Position numbers and translations under genes: made by a program. This document shows, in pieces, positions 51,999 to 64,000 of a DNA stretch of 64,000 nt (position 1 is its first letter; every line of letters begins with the position of its first letter). The notes beneath the pieces were generated by a model, which saw only the letters and a program-made list of their open reading frames with translations, ran no database searches and was not told the origin of the DNA. The DNA is from an uncultured Pelagibacteraceae bacterium (GTDB taxonomy: Bacteria > Pseudomonadota > Alphaproteobacteria > Pelagibacterales > Pelagibacteraceae): contig CACMJW010000001.1 of assembly GCA_902614125.1 (NCBI GenBank), forward strand, positions 1 to 64,000. Direction: 5' to 3'.

Positions 51999-52526
51999 AT
52001 GAAAAATATCTGTGATTGGAACAATTGTTTTGAGGAAGGGTTGTATAAAGCACCCAAAGAAAGAGATAATAGTAAAAATTTTAGATTACTATGTTTAGAA
52101 CATGTAAAAGAATTCAATAAAAATTGGAATTATTTCTCTGGTATGAATGATCAGCAGATAATGGATTTTTTGAGATCAGATTTAACCTGGCACAAACCGA
52201 CGCAGAGCTTTAGTTCATCAGATAATTTTTTTAAAGTTTTATGGAATAACGCACTAAAAGATGAAATGGATAAAATGAAATTTGATAATGAATTTAACCA
52301 TATGAACAAATTTAAGTTTAATAGTAATGATATTAAAGCATTTGGAATACTTGGAGTATCGGTAGGACTAAAATGGGAAAAAATTCAGGAAAAATTTAAA
52401 AAACTTGTTAAAAAATTTCACCCTGATATGAATTCTGGAAATAAAAAATTTGAAGATAAACTTAAAGTAATAACTTTAGCTTATACTCAACTTAAAAATA
52501 CTTATAAGGATAGAATTGACACCTAA
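51999..52526 (+). CDS. J-domain protein (alphaproteobacterial type)
   Basis: 175 residues. A Cys-rich N terminus (CDWNNCFEEGLYKAPKE, then LLCLEHVKEFN) is followed by a linker and a C-terminal J domain. The J domain has FGILGVSVG, then KKLVKKFHPDMNSG with the essential HPD. Such proteins stimulate Hsp70 ATPase. It overlaps cobS by 11 bases and lies directly downstream of the divergent bolA. The DNA-binding-like Cys layout is family-specific, but its target is unknown. Confidence 0.87.
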   Translation: MKNICDWNNCFEEGLYKAPKERDNSKNFRLLCLEHVKEFNKNWNYFSGMNDQQIMDFLRSDLTWHKPTQSFSSSDNFFKVLWNNALKDEMDKMKFDNEFNHMNKFKFNSNDIKAFGILGVSVGLKWEKIQEKFKKLVKKFHPDMNSGNKKFEDKLKVITLAYTQLKNTYKDRIDT

Positions 52527-53490
52527 TATTGAAAAAACTCCAGATATAAAATTATCAGTTAACCAAACTTTTGGCTTTGAAAGCGATATGGAAGTTGATG
52601 CATTTTCTGAAAAGTCAGAATATGTGCCTGAAATAGATAAAAGCTATAAATTTGATAAAGAAACAACTTTAGCAGTCTTAAGTGGTTTTGCTTTTAATAA
52701 AAGAGTTTTGGTTCAAGGCTATCATGGTACTGGAAAATCCACACATATTGAGCAAATAGCTGCGAGATTAAATTGGCCATGTATTAGAATTAATTTAGAT
52801 AGTCATGTTAGTAGGATAGATTTAATTGGTAAAGATTCAATTGTAATTAAAGACGGGAAGCAAGTCACAGAGTTTAAAGAAGGAATCCTTCCTTGGTCTA
52901 TTCAAAATCCAGTTGCTCTTGTTTTTGATGAGTATGATGCTGGTAGACCAGATGTAATGTTTGTAATTCAAAGAGTGTTAGAAGCAGAAGGTAATTTTAC
53001 ATTATTAGATAAAAATAAAGTAATAAAGCAAAATAAATTTTTTAGATTATTTGCAACGTCAAATACTGTTGGTTTGGGCGATACAACTGGATTATATCAT
53101 GGAACACAACAGATAAATCAAGGCCAAATGGATAGATGGAATATAGTTACCACACTAAACTATCTAGGTTTAGAGAAGGAAATGGAAATCATTTTAAGCA
53201 AAAACAAAAATCTTAATAATGCTAAAGGTAAAGAAAAAGTCTCTAATATGATTAAAGTAGCAACACTTACGAGAAAAGGTTTTATGGCTGGTGATATTTC
53301 AACCGTTATGAGCCCACGTACTGTTTTGCATTGGGCAGAAAATTCAGAAATATTTAAAGATACTGGATATGCATTTAGGGTTACATTTTTAAATAAATGT
53401 GATGATGTAGAAAAAAATATTATTGCTGAATACTATCAAAGATGTTTTGGAGAAGATTTACCCGAGTCAATGATAAATGTTCAAGTTTAA
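52516..53490 (+). CDS. cobS: Aerobic cobaltochelatase subunit CobS (AAA+ ATPase)
   Basis: 324 residues. It is the MoxR-like AAA+ subunit of the aerobic chelatase complex. Walker A is GYHGTGKST, Walker B is LVFDEYDAG, and sensor/arginine regions follow (RLFATSNTVG). The N-terminal TFGFESDMEVDAFSE is the family start. The start is TTG at 52516, 11 bases inside the J-protein gene. cobT follows immediately. No cobN lies in the window, so the partner or alternative role is open. Confidence 0.93.
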   Translation: MTPNIEKTPDIKLSVNQTFGFESDMEVDAFSEKSEYVPEIDKSYKFDKETTLAVLSGFAFNKRVLVQGYHGTGKSTHIEQIAARLNWPCIRINLDSHVSRIDLIGKDSIVIKDGKQVTEFKEGILPWSIQNPVALVFDEYDAGRPDVMFVIQRVLEAEGNFTLLDKNKVIKQNKFFRLFATSNTVGLGDTTGLYHGTQQINQGQMDRWNIVTTLNYLGLEKEMEIILSKNKNLNNAKGKEKVSNMIKVATLTRKGFMAGDISTVMSPRTVLHWAENSEIFKDTGYAFRVTFLNKCDDVEKNIIAEYYQRCFGEDLPESMINVQV

Positions 53491-55293
53491 ATGAACAAAG
53501 AAGATAGTTTCAAAGAAAAATTTAAGCAGGCAATATTATCAACCGTAAAAGTAATCTCTGAGGATGACTTTTCAAATTCCAAAAATAAGAAACAATTAAA
53601 TGAGGAAAACTTTAAGGTAAATAACATTGAAAATATCAAAGATAAAAACGAATTTATAAAGATAAGAGCAGAAAATGATTCTGAAGCTTTAAAAAGAAAA
53701 TTTTCAAATAAATCAATCTTTGAAAAAAATATGCCATCCAATCATGGTTGCCAATCGTTATATAAATTGTCTGAAAAAATTAGATATGAAATGTTAGGAT
53801 CGGAAATGTTAATGGGAATTTCAAAGAATTTCCAAAATAACTATTCAAATAAATTAAAAAAAATTGATCTTACAAAAATTAAAAAAAAAGACGATGTAAA
53901 TATTTCAGATGCATTTGAAATTTATATGTTAGACAAATTTTTAAAAGTACAAATTCAGCCAGAGGCTCAAAAAATTTTAAGTTTTTGGGAGAAAGAGTTG
54001 ATGGATACTTTTGATAAACATATTACTTATTTAAATAAAAACTTAGAAAATCAAGAGATCTACAATTCAAAATTTTCAGAAATATTAGAGAATATGGAAA
54101 TTTTTGATAATGAGGAAAATGATGAAAAAAAAGAGACTCAAGAAGATAATAACCAAGATAACTCAAGCTCTAATAATCAAGATGATAACGATTCAGATAG
54201 TTCTGAAGATAAAAAAGAAGATGACTCTTTAAATGAAGGAGTAGATGGTTTAGACGACATAAATGAATTTAGACTTGATGAACAGACAACCAGTGAAGAA
54301 AATGAAAACCAACAATCTGAAAGTGTTGTTCAGAAGAAAAATTTAGGTGTTGGAGATAAAGATTATAAAGTATTTACAACCGAATTTGATGAAGTTGCAA
54401 AAGCTGAAAGCCTTGAAAGCCCCGAAGAAATTTCTAAACTCAGAAAAAATTTGGACCAACAGCTAACAAGTTTTCAAGATATTATAACTAAACTTGCAAA
54501 TAAGTTACAACGTCAATTATTAGCAAAACAAAACAGAGCATGGGAATTTGATTTAGAGGAAGGTTTATTGGATAGCTCTAAATTACCTAGAATTATTATT
54601 GATCCGTATAATTCCTTATCATTCAAAAAAGAGAAAGACTTAGATTTTAAAGATACCGTTGTAACATTATTGATTGATAATTCTGGATCAATGAGAGGTA
54701 GACCAATTACAATTGCCGCTCTATGTGCTGATATTTTATCTAGAACTTTGGAAAGATGCTCAGTGAAAGTTGAGATTCTTGGATTTACAACAAAAAACTG
54801 GAAAGGTGGATTGTCTAGAGAGGAATGGAATAAATCCGGTAAAACAAAAAATCCTGGAAGATTAAATGATTTAAGGCACATAATTTATAAATCAGCAGAT
54901 ACACATTGGAGACAATCAAAGAAGAATTTAGGACTTATGCTTAAAGAAGGTCTTCTAAAAGAAAATATTGATGGAGAGGCTATTACCTGGGCATTTAACA
55001 GACTTAAAAAAAGAAAAGAGGAAAGAAAAATTATGATGGTAATTTCTGATGGTGCACCAGTAGACGATTCAACTTTATCAGTAAATTCTGGAGATTTTCT
55101 TGAGAAACATTTAAAGAAAATTGTTAAGTTTATTGAGAACAAAAGTGATATTGAAATTTTAGCAATCGGTATTGGACACGATGTTTCTAGATATTATCAA
55201 AAAGCAATAAAAATAACTGATGTTCAAGAATTAGGAGATGTGATGATTGGACAATTAAGTGGATTATTCGAGAATAAAAAAAAATTACATTAA
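53491..55293 (+). CDS. cobT: Aerobic cobaltochelatase subunit CobT (VWA domain)
   Basis: 600 residues. An N-terminal helical part, a long acidic Asp/Glu/Asn/Ser-rich linker (about 210-290) and a C-terminal von Willebrand A domain. The VWA metal-site motif is [13 protein letters not shown] (DxSxS), with [12 protein letters not shown] as a later site. CobT pairs with CobS in cobalt insertion into hydrogenobyrinate diamide. It follows cobS with no gap. The 3' end overlaps the sensor-kinase gene by 4 bases (convergent). Confidence 0.93.
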   Translation: MNKEDSFKEKFKQAILSTVKVISEDDFSNSKNKKQLNEENFKVNNIENIKDKNEFIKIRAENDSEALKRKFSNKSIFEKNMPSNHGCQSLYKLSEKIRYEMLGSEMLMGISKNFQNNYSNKLKKIDLTKIKKKDDVNISDAFEIYMLDKFLKVQIQPEAQKILSFWEKELMDTFDKHITYLNKNLENQEIYNSKFSEILENMEIFDNEENDEKKETQEDNNQDNSSSNNQDDNDSDSSEDKKEDDSLNEGVDGLDDINEFRLDEQTTSEENENQQSESVVQKKNLGVGDKDYKVFTTEFDEVAKAESLESPEEISKLRKNLDQQLTSFQDIITKLANKLQRQLLAKQNRAWEFDLEEGLLDSSKLPRIIIDPYNSLSFKKEKDLDFKDTVVTLLIDNSGSMRGRPITIAALCADILSRTLERCSVKVEILGFTTKNWKGGLSREEWNKSGKTKNPGRLNDLRHIIYKSADTHWRQSKKNLGLMLKEGLLKENIDGEAITWAFNRLKKRKEERKIMMVISDGAPVDDSTLSVNSGDFLEKHLKKIVKFIENKSDIEILAIGIGHDVSRYYQKAIKITDVQELGDVMIGQLSGLFENKKKLH

Positions 55294-56567
55294 ATATTTG
55301 CTAAATTTTTATTCAACCATTCTATTTTAATTTCTGCACCACCTCTTGTCTCTGAATTTCTAAATATTAGTTTAGCTTCATTTTTCTCAAGTAGAGTTTT
55401 ACCAATAAATATCCCTAAACCTAAGCCAGACTTACTTTTATCCTTTGATTTTATTGATTTAATATAGGGTTCACCAATTTTACTAAGAACATCTTTTGGA
55501 AATCCTGGTCCATCATCTTCGATTGTTATTTCAGAGACCTCACTATCACTTTTAATTGCAATATAGATGTTATTTTTAGCAAATTTATTCGCATTACCAA
55601 TAAAGTTTCTAATCCCATACACAATCTCAATTGATTTTGTAACATTGAATGAGTTAGCATTTTGTTCGATATCAATATCGAAATTTTTATCGGAAATTTC
55701 TTGGAATGATGTAACTATTTCTTTGACGTAATCGTGCAAACTCAAGTCTTTATCAATAAACTCATCCTCTACGATTGGATTTAATGTTAATCTTTTTAAT
55801 ATCTCATTACACCTATCTACTTGGCTTACAAGAAGGTCGATATCCTTTTTTACATCCTTATCATTTTTAAATTGTTCAAATAATTCTTGTGATATTATCT
55901 TAATTGTTGAAAGAGGTGTTCCTAATGAGTGTGCTGCTGCTGCAGCTTGACCTCCTAAAGATATTAGCTCATGTTCTTTAGAAATTTCCTCTTGTATCTT
56001 ATCTAAAGCTTCTTTTCTAAGATTAGACACTTTTCCAAATGATAAAGCAAAATAATTTAGAAATAATAAAGCTATAATTAATGCTAAAGGAATTGAATAA
56101 TAAATATAAATGTTCGTGATTGATTGATCTAACGGTGCTGGTAAATGCTCATGGTAAAAAGTTAGTAAAATTATACATAAAATAGTAAAACCTATAAGAA
56201 TAATATTTGTTTTAATATCTAAACTGGATGAGGCAAACACACTTGGTATTAATAAAAATATAGCAAATGGATTTAATATTCCGCCTGATAAGTACAATAA
56301 AGCCGCTAATTGAATAATATCAATTAATAAATAATTAAAAGCTGATCTATTTGATAAGTGTGTTTTCTTGTAAAAAAAAATTAAAAATAAATTACTTATG
56401 GCACCAATCAAAATAATTAGATTGGCAAAAATATAATTGAATTCAAAATCAAAAATAAATCTAACACTATTGATCGTTATAAATTGACCAATGATCCCTA
56501 TCCATCTTAAATTTATATAAGTAGACTTATTCAAGGAGTAAAGTTGTGAAGTTTTTCCAAACTCCAT
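55290..56567 (-). CDS. regB: RegB/PrrB-like redox sensor histidine kinase
   Basis: 425 residues with about six membrane helices in the first 175 residues. The ubiquinone-binding motif GGILNPF (95-101) and the redox Cys C253 in DRCNEIL are both conserved. The H-box is [14 protein letters not shown] with His213; the residue after His is Ser, where RegB normally has Glu. The ATPase domain carries NANKFAKNN (N box) and EDDGPGF. RegB signals redox state to RegA; no regA is adjacent. The start is one base from the gyrB stop. Confidence 0.88.
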   Translation of the reverse strand: MEFGKTSQLYSLNKSTYINLRWIGIIGQFITINSVRFIFDFEFNYIFANLIILIGAISNLFLIFFYKKTHLSNRSAFNYLLIDIIQLAALLYLSGGILNPFAIFLLIPSVFASSSLDIKTNIILIGFTILCIILLTFYHEHLPAPLDQSITNIYIYYSIPLALIIALLFLNYFALSFGKVSNLRKEALDKIQEEISKEHELISLGGQAAAAAHSLGTPLSTIKIISQELFEQFKNDKDVKKDIDLLVSQVDRCNEILKRLTLNPIVEDEFIDKDLSLHDYVKEIVTSFQEISDKNFDIDIEQNANSFNVTKSIEIVYGIRNFIGNANKFAKNNIYIAIKSDSEVSEITIEDDGPGFPKDVLSKIGEPYIKSIKSKDKSKSGLGLGIFIGKTLLEKNEAKLIFRNSETRGGAEIKIEWLNKNLANI

Positions 56568-56568
56568 T

Positions 56569-58647
<2,079 letters not shown>

Positions 58648-58792
58648 TTATACCATTTTTGGAATTTTTAATAAAATTCAGAAGGTATTTAACAGTCAAA
58701 AACTGTTGATAATCATAGCTTTTTTGACGTTTTTTAGTTTTTTTTTCTTCTTTTTAAATTTAGTGAAATAATCAGCATTTTTGACTCTAATA

Positions 58793-58882
58793 TGGCGGAG
58801 AGAATGGGATTCGAACCCATGAAAGAGTTTCCCCTTTACACGCTTTCCAAGCGTGCGCCTTCAACCGCTCGGCCACCTCTCC
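58793..58882 (-). tRNA. tRNA-Ser (GGA)
   Basis: A 90-base type II tRNA on the minus strand with CCA encoded. Acceptor GGAGAGG is paired near the end by CTCTCC, the anticodon loop TTGGAAA gives GGA, and a long variable arm is present. It lies 6 bases from lepA, on the same strand. Confidence 0.95.
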
Positions 58883-58888
58883 AAAAAA

Positions 58889-60700
58889 TCAACTTTCTTT
58901 TGAAATTTTTAATACACCTATAAATGCCTCTTGTGGTATTTCAACTTTTCCGAATTGTTTAGCTCTTGCTTTTCCTTTTTTTTGTTTTTCAAGAAGTTTT
59001 CTTTTTCTATCTAGTGCTCCTCCACCATGTATCTTTGTCAATACATCTTTTTTAAAGCCTTTTATGGTTTCCCTTGCAATAATTTTACCTCCAATAGCAG
59101 CCTGTATAGGTATCATAAAGTTATGTCTTGGAATTAAATCTTTTAATTTTTCACAAACTTCTCTTCCAGTTGATTGAGCAAAGTCTGTATGTATCATCAT
59201 TGCAAGCGCGTCTACTGGTTCTGAATTTACTAAAATACTCATTTTTACTAAATCACCTTCTCTGTGTCCTATTATTTCATAATCAAAACTTGCGTATCCG
59301 CTTGTCATTGATTTTAATCTATCATTAAAATCAAAAACAACTTCATTTAAAGGTAGTTCATAGTTTACAACTGCTCTATTTCCTGAATAGCTTAAATTTG
59401 TTTGTATTCCTCTTTTGTCTTGGCATATTTTTATAATTGAACCAAGATATTGATCAGGTGTGATAATAGTCGCTTTAATCCATGGCTCCTCGATAAAATT
59501 GATTAGTGTAGGATCTGGTAAGCTTGATGGATTCTGTAAATCATTTACATCGCCATTGTTCATGTGAATTTTATAAACAACACCAGGAGTTGTTGTAAGA
59601 AGATTAATATCAAATTCTCTTTCTAATCTTTCGGTAACAATTTCTAAATGAAGAAGACCTAGAAACCCACATCTAAAACCTAATCCTAAAGCAGAAGAAG
59701 ACTCTGGCTCATAAGAAAAACTTGCATCATTTAATTGTAACTTGGCTAAACCGTCTTTTAATTTTTGATATTCTGAACTATCTACTGGAAACAAACCACA
59801 AAATACAACTGGTTTACTTGGTTTAAAACCGGGTAAAGCTTCTTTAAGTGGATAATTTGCATCACATATAGTGTCCCCAACTTTTGTATCAGATAAAACT
59901 TTTATGCCAGTTGTTATAAAACCAATTTCACCTGCGTTTAACTCATTTATGTCTTTAGGTTTGGGTGTGAAAACACCAACTTTTTCTATAAAATAATCTT
60001 GGTTTGTAGACATCATTTTAATTTTCATATTTTTTGATATTTTTCCATCTATAACTCTAACCAAAATTACCACTCCAAGGTAAGTATCATACCAACTGTC
60101 AACTAACAGACATTTTAATTTACTATTTGCCTCTCCTTTTGGACCAGGAAGTGCATTAATTATTTGCTCTAATATATCTTCTATACCTTCTCCTGTTTTT
60201 CCTGAGCAGGGAACTGCTCCTGTGGTATCAATCCCTATAACATCTTCAATTTGTTTGTTTGTTCTTTCAATATCAGATGCGGGTAAATCAATTTTATTTA
60301 AGACAGGTATTATTTCATGATTTATATCAAGTGCTTGATAAACATTTGCAAGTGTTTGTGCTTCAACACCTTGAGTACTGTCAACGATTAAAATTGATCC
60401 TTCACATGCATATAATGACCTGCTAACTTCATAACTAAAATCAACATGTCCTGGTGTATCAATTATATTTAAAACATAATTTTTTCCGTCTTTTGCTTTA
60501 TAGTTTAATTTTACAGTTTGTGCTTTAATTGTAATTCCTCTTTCCCTTTCAATATCCATAGAGTCTAAAACTTGTGCCTTCATTTCTCTATCCGTAAGCC
60601 CACCACATTTGTGAATTATTCTGTCAGCTATAGTTGATTTACCGTGATCTATATGCGCAATAATAGCAAAATTTCTTATATTATTAATTGTAGTTGTCAT
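58889..60700 (-). CDS. lepA: Elongation factor 4 (LepA GTPase)
   Basis: 603 residues, standard length. It is a ribosome-associated GTPase, related to EF-G, with a role in initiation and stress. G motifs are [13 protein letters not shown] (G1), RERGITI (G2), [14 protein letters not shown] (G3) and LNKIDLP (G4). The C-terminal LepA-specific domain is present ([12 protein letters not shown]). It is 3 bases from pheT, and tRNA-Ser follows on the same strand. Confidence 0.97.
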   Translation of the reverse strand: MTTTINNIRNFAIIAHIDHGKSTIADRIIHKCGGLTDREMKAQVLDSMDIERERGITIKAQTVKLNYKAKDGKNYVLNIIDTPGHVDFSYEVSRSLYACEGSILIVDSTQGVEAQTLANVYQALDINHEIIPVLNKIDLPASDIERTNKQIEDVIGIDTTGAVPCSGKTGEGIEDILEQIINALPGPKGEANSKLKCLLVDSWYDTYLGVVILVRVIDGKISKNMKIKMMSTNQDYFIEKVGVFTPKPKDINELNAGEIGFITTGIKVLSDTKVGDTICDANYPLKEALPGFKPSKPVVFCGLFPVDSSEYQKLKDGLAKLQLNDASFSYEPESSSALGLGFRCGFLGLLHLEIVTERLEREFDINLLTTTPGVVYKIHMNNGDVNDLQNPSSLPDPTLINFIEEPWIKATIITPDQYLGSIIKICQDKRGIQTNLSYSGNRAVVNYELPLNEVVFDFNDRLKSMTSGYASFDYEIIGHREGDLVKMSILVNSEPVDALAMMIHTDFAQSTGREVCEKLKDLIPRHNFMIPIQAAIGGKIIARETIKGFKKDVLTKIHGGGALDRKRKLLEKQKKGKARAKQFGKVEIPQEAFIGVLKISKES

Positions 60701-60702
60701 TA

Positions 60703-63108
60703 TTAGGATCTAATTTTAGCGCCAGACTTACTCTCAACTGAAGAAATAATTAAATTATTTATTTTTTCTAAATCTTTTTCGTCTAAAGTTTTTTCACATG
60801 ATTGTACTGTAACATTAAGTGCGATTGATTTTTTATCTTTTGGAATATTTTCGCCTTCAAAAACATCAAAAACCTTAACATTTTTAATTAAATCTTTATC
60901 TATTGATACAATTATATCTATCAAATCTTGTGCTTTAATTTTTTTATCAATTACAAACGCAAAATCTCTCTCAGATTTTTGATAATCTGAATATTCAAAT
61001 TGAGATTTTTGATCTTTAAGTTTTTTCTTAGTTTCTTTAAAAAAATCTAAATATATTTCAAATCCTATTAAAGCCTCAGTTTTAATATCTAGTTTTTTTA
61101 CAATATTTGGATGTATTTCACCAAAAAAAGCAATTGGCTTATCTTCTTCTGTGCTTAAAAAAACTGATCCTGATTTGCCTGGATGATAATAAGATGGGGC
61201 TTGATCTTTTATTATTAGTTTATTTTTGCTAAATCCTGCCTCTACTATAGTTTGAACAGTATCTCTCTTTGCATCAAATACATCAACATTTCTCTCTGTT
61301 TCTTGCCAATTTAGTCTAAAATATTTTCCAGCTTGTAAAGCACCTATTACTGTTAGTTGCTCACCTGGCTTAGTACCTGAAAAAACTGGCCCTATCTCAA
61401 AAAAAGATAAATCTTTAAATCCTCTATCTATATTTTTTTTCAAATAAAAAACTAAATTTGGAAATATAGAATTTCTTAAAACATTTAACTCTGAACTTAT
61501 TGGGTTAACAATTTTTATTTCATTATATTTTTCTCTAAATAAATTATTAATTTTGGAGTCTGTAAATGACCAAGTAACTGTCTCGAAAAAACCTTTGGAC
61601 GCCACCGAACGTTGCAAGAAATGGAATAATTTTTGCTGCCTATTTAAAGTTGGTTTAAGTCTAGATTTTTCTGGTATTAATGTTTGAATATGTTCATAAC
61701 CTTTGATACGAACGATTTCTTCAACAATGTCTATTGGTTGAGTAATATCTGGTCTCCATGAGGGAATTTCTAAATCTAAATTTTCGTTATTCTCATTGAT
61801 TTTAAAGCCAAGATTGGAAATTATTTTAATTATTTCTTTTTTTTCAATTTTAAATCCTGTTATTTTTTCAAACAAAGAAATTTCAAATTTTACTTTATTT
61901 GTTTTTTCTTCTTCCAATCTTTGAATATCAAATTTACTTACTTCGCCTCCACATACTTCTTTAATTAGATCAGCTGCTTTGATTAGCCCAGCTTCAATTG
62001 ATTTTGGATCAATTCCTCTTTCAAATCTAAATTTTGCGTCTGTATCTATATTTAGTAATTTTGAAGTTTTTCTAATTGATCTTGGTAAAAAATACGCTGA
62101 TTCTAGTAATATATTTTTTGTCTCTAGTTCAGTTCCTGAACGTGTTCCACCTATGATTCCACCTAGTCCTAACACTCCTGATTGGTCAGAAATTACACAC
62201 ATATCATCATCTAGGGAGTATTTTTTATTGTCTAATGCTTCAAAAGTTTCACCTTTTTTTGAATTTCTCACTATAATTTCTTTACTTACTTTATCAGCAT
62301 CATATGCGTGAAGTGGCCTATTTAAATCAATCATCACATAGTTTGTTATATCTACAATTGCAGAAATCGGTTTTTGACCTAACGAAATAATTTTATCTTT
62401 TAACCACTGAGGACTTTCTTTATTTGAAACCCCCTTTATTAAACAACTACCAAAAATTGTGCAGCCTTGTTTTTTTTCTTTTTTAATAGTTACTTTTAAA
62501 CCCTGATCAAAATTTTGATTTAATTTACTATCTTTTATTTTTTTTAAAGTACCAACTCCAGCTGCAGCAAGATCTCTTGCAATACCTCTAACACCAAGGC
62601 AATCCGGTCGATTTGGTGTTATAGATAAATCTACAACTTTAGGAGTTGTGGTATCAAAATATTTTTTCCCAATTTTTTCCTTATACTTTTCTGATAACTC
62701 TGTAATTCCCTCGCTTTCATTTGATAATTTAAGCTCAGCTTCAGAACACAACATTCCATAAGAAGTAACACCTCTTATTTTACTGATTGATAGTTTCATT
62801 TGATTTTTTGGTATTATTGCACCTGGTCCTGCATATACAGTGAATAAACCTTTTTTTGCATTGGGAGCTCCGCACACAACTTTAACAGTTTCACTTTTAC
62901 CAATGTCAACGTCACAAACTCTTAATCTATCTGCATTAGGGTGTTGTTGCGTATTTAGTATTTTTGCAACAATAAAATCATCTAATTCGGAAGGTGCATT
63001 TTCAAAACTCTCAACCTCAAGACCAATGTTCGTTAAATTATTAATTATTTCTTTATCATTAAGATCTGTATCTAAATGTTGTTTAAGCCAATCAAGTGTA
63101 AATTTCAT
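60703..63108 (-). CDS. pheT: Phenylalanyl-tRNA synthetase beta subunit
   Basis: 801 residues, standard length. It is the large subunit of the (alpha-beta)2 enzyme, with the editing and anticodon-binding domains. It starts [19 protein letters not shown] tRNA-binding EMAP-like region ([15 protein letters not shown]), the B3/B4 editing domain ([19 protein letters not shown]) and the C-terminal FDX-ACB fold ([18 protein letters not shown]) are present. It overlaps pheS by 4 bases. Confidence 0.96.
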   Translation of the reverse strand: MKFTLDWLKQHLDTDLNDKEIINNLTNIGLEVESFENAPSELDDFIVAKILNTQQHPNADRLRVCDVDIGKSETVKVVCGAPNAKKGLFTVYAGPGAIIPKNQMKLSISKIRGVTSYGMLCSEAELKLSNESEGITELSEKYKEKIGKKYFDTTTPKVVDLSITPNRPDCLGVRGIARDLAAAGVGTLKKIKDSKLNQNFDQGLKVTIKKEKKQGCTIFGSCLIKGVSNKESPQWLKDKIISLGQKPISAIVDITNYVMIDLNRPLHAYDADKVSKEIIVRNSKKGETFEALDNKKYSLDDDMCVISDQSGVLGLGGIIGGTRSGTELETKNILLESAYFLPRSIRKTSKLLNIDTDAKFRFERGIDPKSIEAGLIKAADLIKEVCGGEVSKFDIQRLEEEKTNKVKFEISLFEKITGFKIEKKEIIKIISNLGFKINENNENLDLEIPSWRPDITQPIDIVEEIVRIKGYEHIQTLIPEKSRLKPTLNRQQKLFHFLQRSVASKGFFETVTWSFTDSKINNLFREKYNEIKIVNPISSELNVLRNSIFPNLVFYLKKNIDRGFKDLSFFEIGPVFSGTKPGEQLTVIGALQAGKYFRLNWQETERNVDVFDAKRDTVQTIVEAGFSKNKLIIKDQAPSYYHPGKSGSVFLSTEEDKPIAFFGEIHPNIVKKLDIKTEALIGFEIYLDFFKETKKKLKDQKSQFEYSDYQKSERDFAFVIDKKIKAQDLIDIIVSIDKDLIKNVKVFDVFEGENIPKDKKSIALNVTVQSCEKTLDEKDLEKINNLIISSVESKSGAKIRS

Positions 63109-64000
63109 CTACTCAATCCTCTGTAGCTTGATGGTACATCTAAAGGATCGAACCCAAAATGGCTAAGCCATCTATAATCTGTTTCAAAAAAAGCTCTTAA
63201 ATCATTAATCCCATATTTGAGCATACCCAGTCTATCTATTCCAATTCCAAAGGCGTAACCCTGAAATTTCGATGGATCAACATTTACATTTTTTAGGACG
63301 TTTGGATGAACCATTCCGCATCCTAAAATTTCTAACCATTTGTCTCCTTCACCTATGATTATTTTTCCATCTTTAATTTCATAACCTATATCAACCTCAG
63401 CTGACGGCTCTGTAAATGGAAAGTGACTTGGTCTAAATCTCATCTTCAATTGATCCACTTCAAAGAACTCTTTTATGAAATAATTTAGACAACCTTTAAG
63501 GTGTCCCATATTTATATCTTTATCTATATGTAGTCCTTCTACTTGATGAAACATAGGCGCATGTGTTTGGTCACTGTCAGATCTGTAAGTTCTTCCAGGT
63601 GCGATTATTTTGAATGGAGGTTTGCCTTTTAACATAGTCCGAACTTGTACAGGAGAGGTATGTGTCCTTAATAACAATTCTTTTTTTTCATCTAAGTAAA
63701 ATGTGTCATGCATATCTCTTGCTGGATGATTGTCAGGCGTATTAAGTGCTGTAAAATTATTATATTCATTTTCTACATCTGGACCCTCTTCAACGCTAAA
63801 ACCTATTTCAGAAAAAATAGATGAAATTTCATCAATTACTTGTGAAACTGGATGAATCTTTCCTTGTTTAAAATCTCTTTCAGGTAAAGTGACATCTACT
63901 TTTTCATTTTCTAACTTTAGGTTTATCTCTTTTGTTTCGATTTCCTCAATTTTGCTTGTAATTTTATTTTGTAGCTCTTCTTTTATAAAATTTAAGTCTG
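63105..64000 (-). CDS. pheS: Phenylalanyl-tRNA synthetase alpha subunit (5' end outside window)
   Basis: The minus-strand frame is open to the right edge, giving the C-terminal ~298 residues; about 50 N-terminal residues lie outside. The class II core is clear: [32 protein letters not shown], then motif 2 [18 protein letters not shown] and motif 3 [14 protein letters not shown]. It overlaps pheT by 4 bases, the usual pheST arrangement. It catalyses Phe activation. Confidence 0.96.
   Translation of the reverse strand, partial: DLNFIKEELQNKITSKIEEIETKEINLKLENEKVDVTLPERDFKQGKIHPVSQVIDEISSIFSEIGFSVEEGPDVENEYNNFTALNTPDNHPARDMHDTFYLDEKKELLLRTHTSPVQVRTMLKGKPPFKIIAPGRTYRSDSDQTHAPMFHQVEGLHIDKDINMGHLKGCLNYFIKEFFEVDQLKMRFRPSHFPFTEPSAEVDIGYEIKDGKIIIGEGDKWLEILGCGMVHPNVLKNVNVDPSKFQGYAFGIGIDRLGMLKYGINDLRAFFETDYRWLSHFGFDPLDVPSSYRGLSR

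Overview
The window is chromosomal DNA from a very AT-rich, tightly packed alphaproteobacterium, almost certainly of the SAR11 (Pelagibacterales) type. The evidence is the low G+C throughout, the Lys/Asn/Ile-rich proteins, gene overlaps of 1-50 bases, almost no intergenic space, and alphaproteobacterial gene orders: aroA-cmk-rpsA-ihfB, trpFBA-accD-folC, hisS-hisZ-hisG, murA-DUF2948-hisD, argB-HAD-dapD-dapE, aroK-aroB-bolA-J-protein-cobS-cobT. The tRNA-His with A73 and no encoded G-1 also fits Alphaproteobacteria. The species assignment is inference.

Layout. 1-10877 (+) is one long housekeeping block: lipopolysaccharide export (lptC-like end, lptB), shikimate (aroA), cmk, rpsA, ihfB, pyrF, a divergent trpF-trpB-trpA set, accD and folC. 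10874-12945 (-) holds trxA and recJ. 12957-29805 is an accessory region. It contains (a) a five-gene block reading rmuC, sbcB, a small membrane protein, a 1432-residue leucine-rich-repeat protein and a DUF2130 nuclease-like protein, running on into recJ and preceded by a leader with two related tandem hairpins; (b) a phage-like PD-(D/E)XK exonuclease with two unknown proteins; (c) a type I restriction-modification system with a fused HsdM-HsdS; (d) four small unknown genes. 29791-37657 (-) returns to housekeeping: hisS-hisZ-hisG, tRNA-His, cold-shock protein, tRNA-Phe, infA, hisD, a DUF2948 protein, murA, dcd and two small Lys-rich proteins. 37755-45979 (mostly +) has tRNA-Thr, a VTT-family membrane protein (-), rpmH-rnpA-yidD-yidC, argB, a HAD phosphatase, dapD, dapE, then a histone-deacetylase-like and a SET-domain protein. 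45969-50067 (-) has truA, fmt, def and two envelope proteins. 50124-55293 has aroK-aroB, bolA (-), a J-domain protein and cobS-cobT. 55290-64000 (-) has a RegB-like sensor kinase, gyrB, tRNA-Ser, lepA, pheT and the truncated pheS.

How it works together. The core genes supply aromatic amino acids (aroA, aroB, aroK, trpFBA), histidine (hisG/hisZ/hisD), lysine/diaminopimelate (dapD, dapE), arginine (argB), pyrimidines (pyrF, cmk, dcd), envelope assembly (lptB, murA, yidC/yidD) and translation. The most novel part is the nuclease-rich block at about 12957-21364. Its tight packing, single orientation, own promoter-like sequence and paired leader hairpins suggest a functional unit, possibly anti-phage defence or DNA-end processing; that role is inferred from context only. 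No gap without a gene exceeds 300 bases. The larger gaps (21152-21372, 23053-23258, 32979-33219) hold the structured elements listed below.
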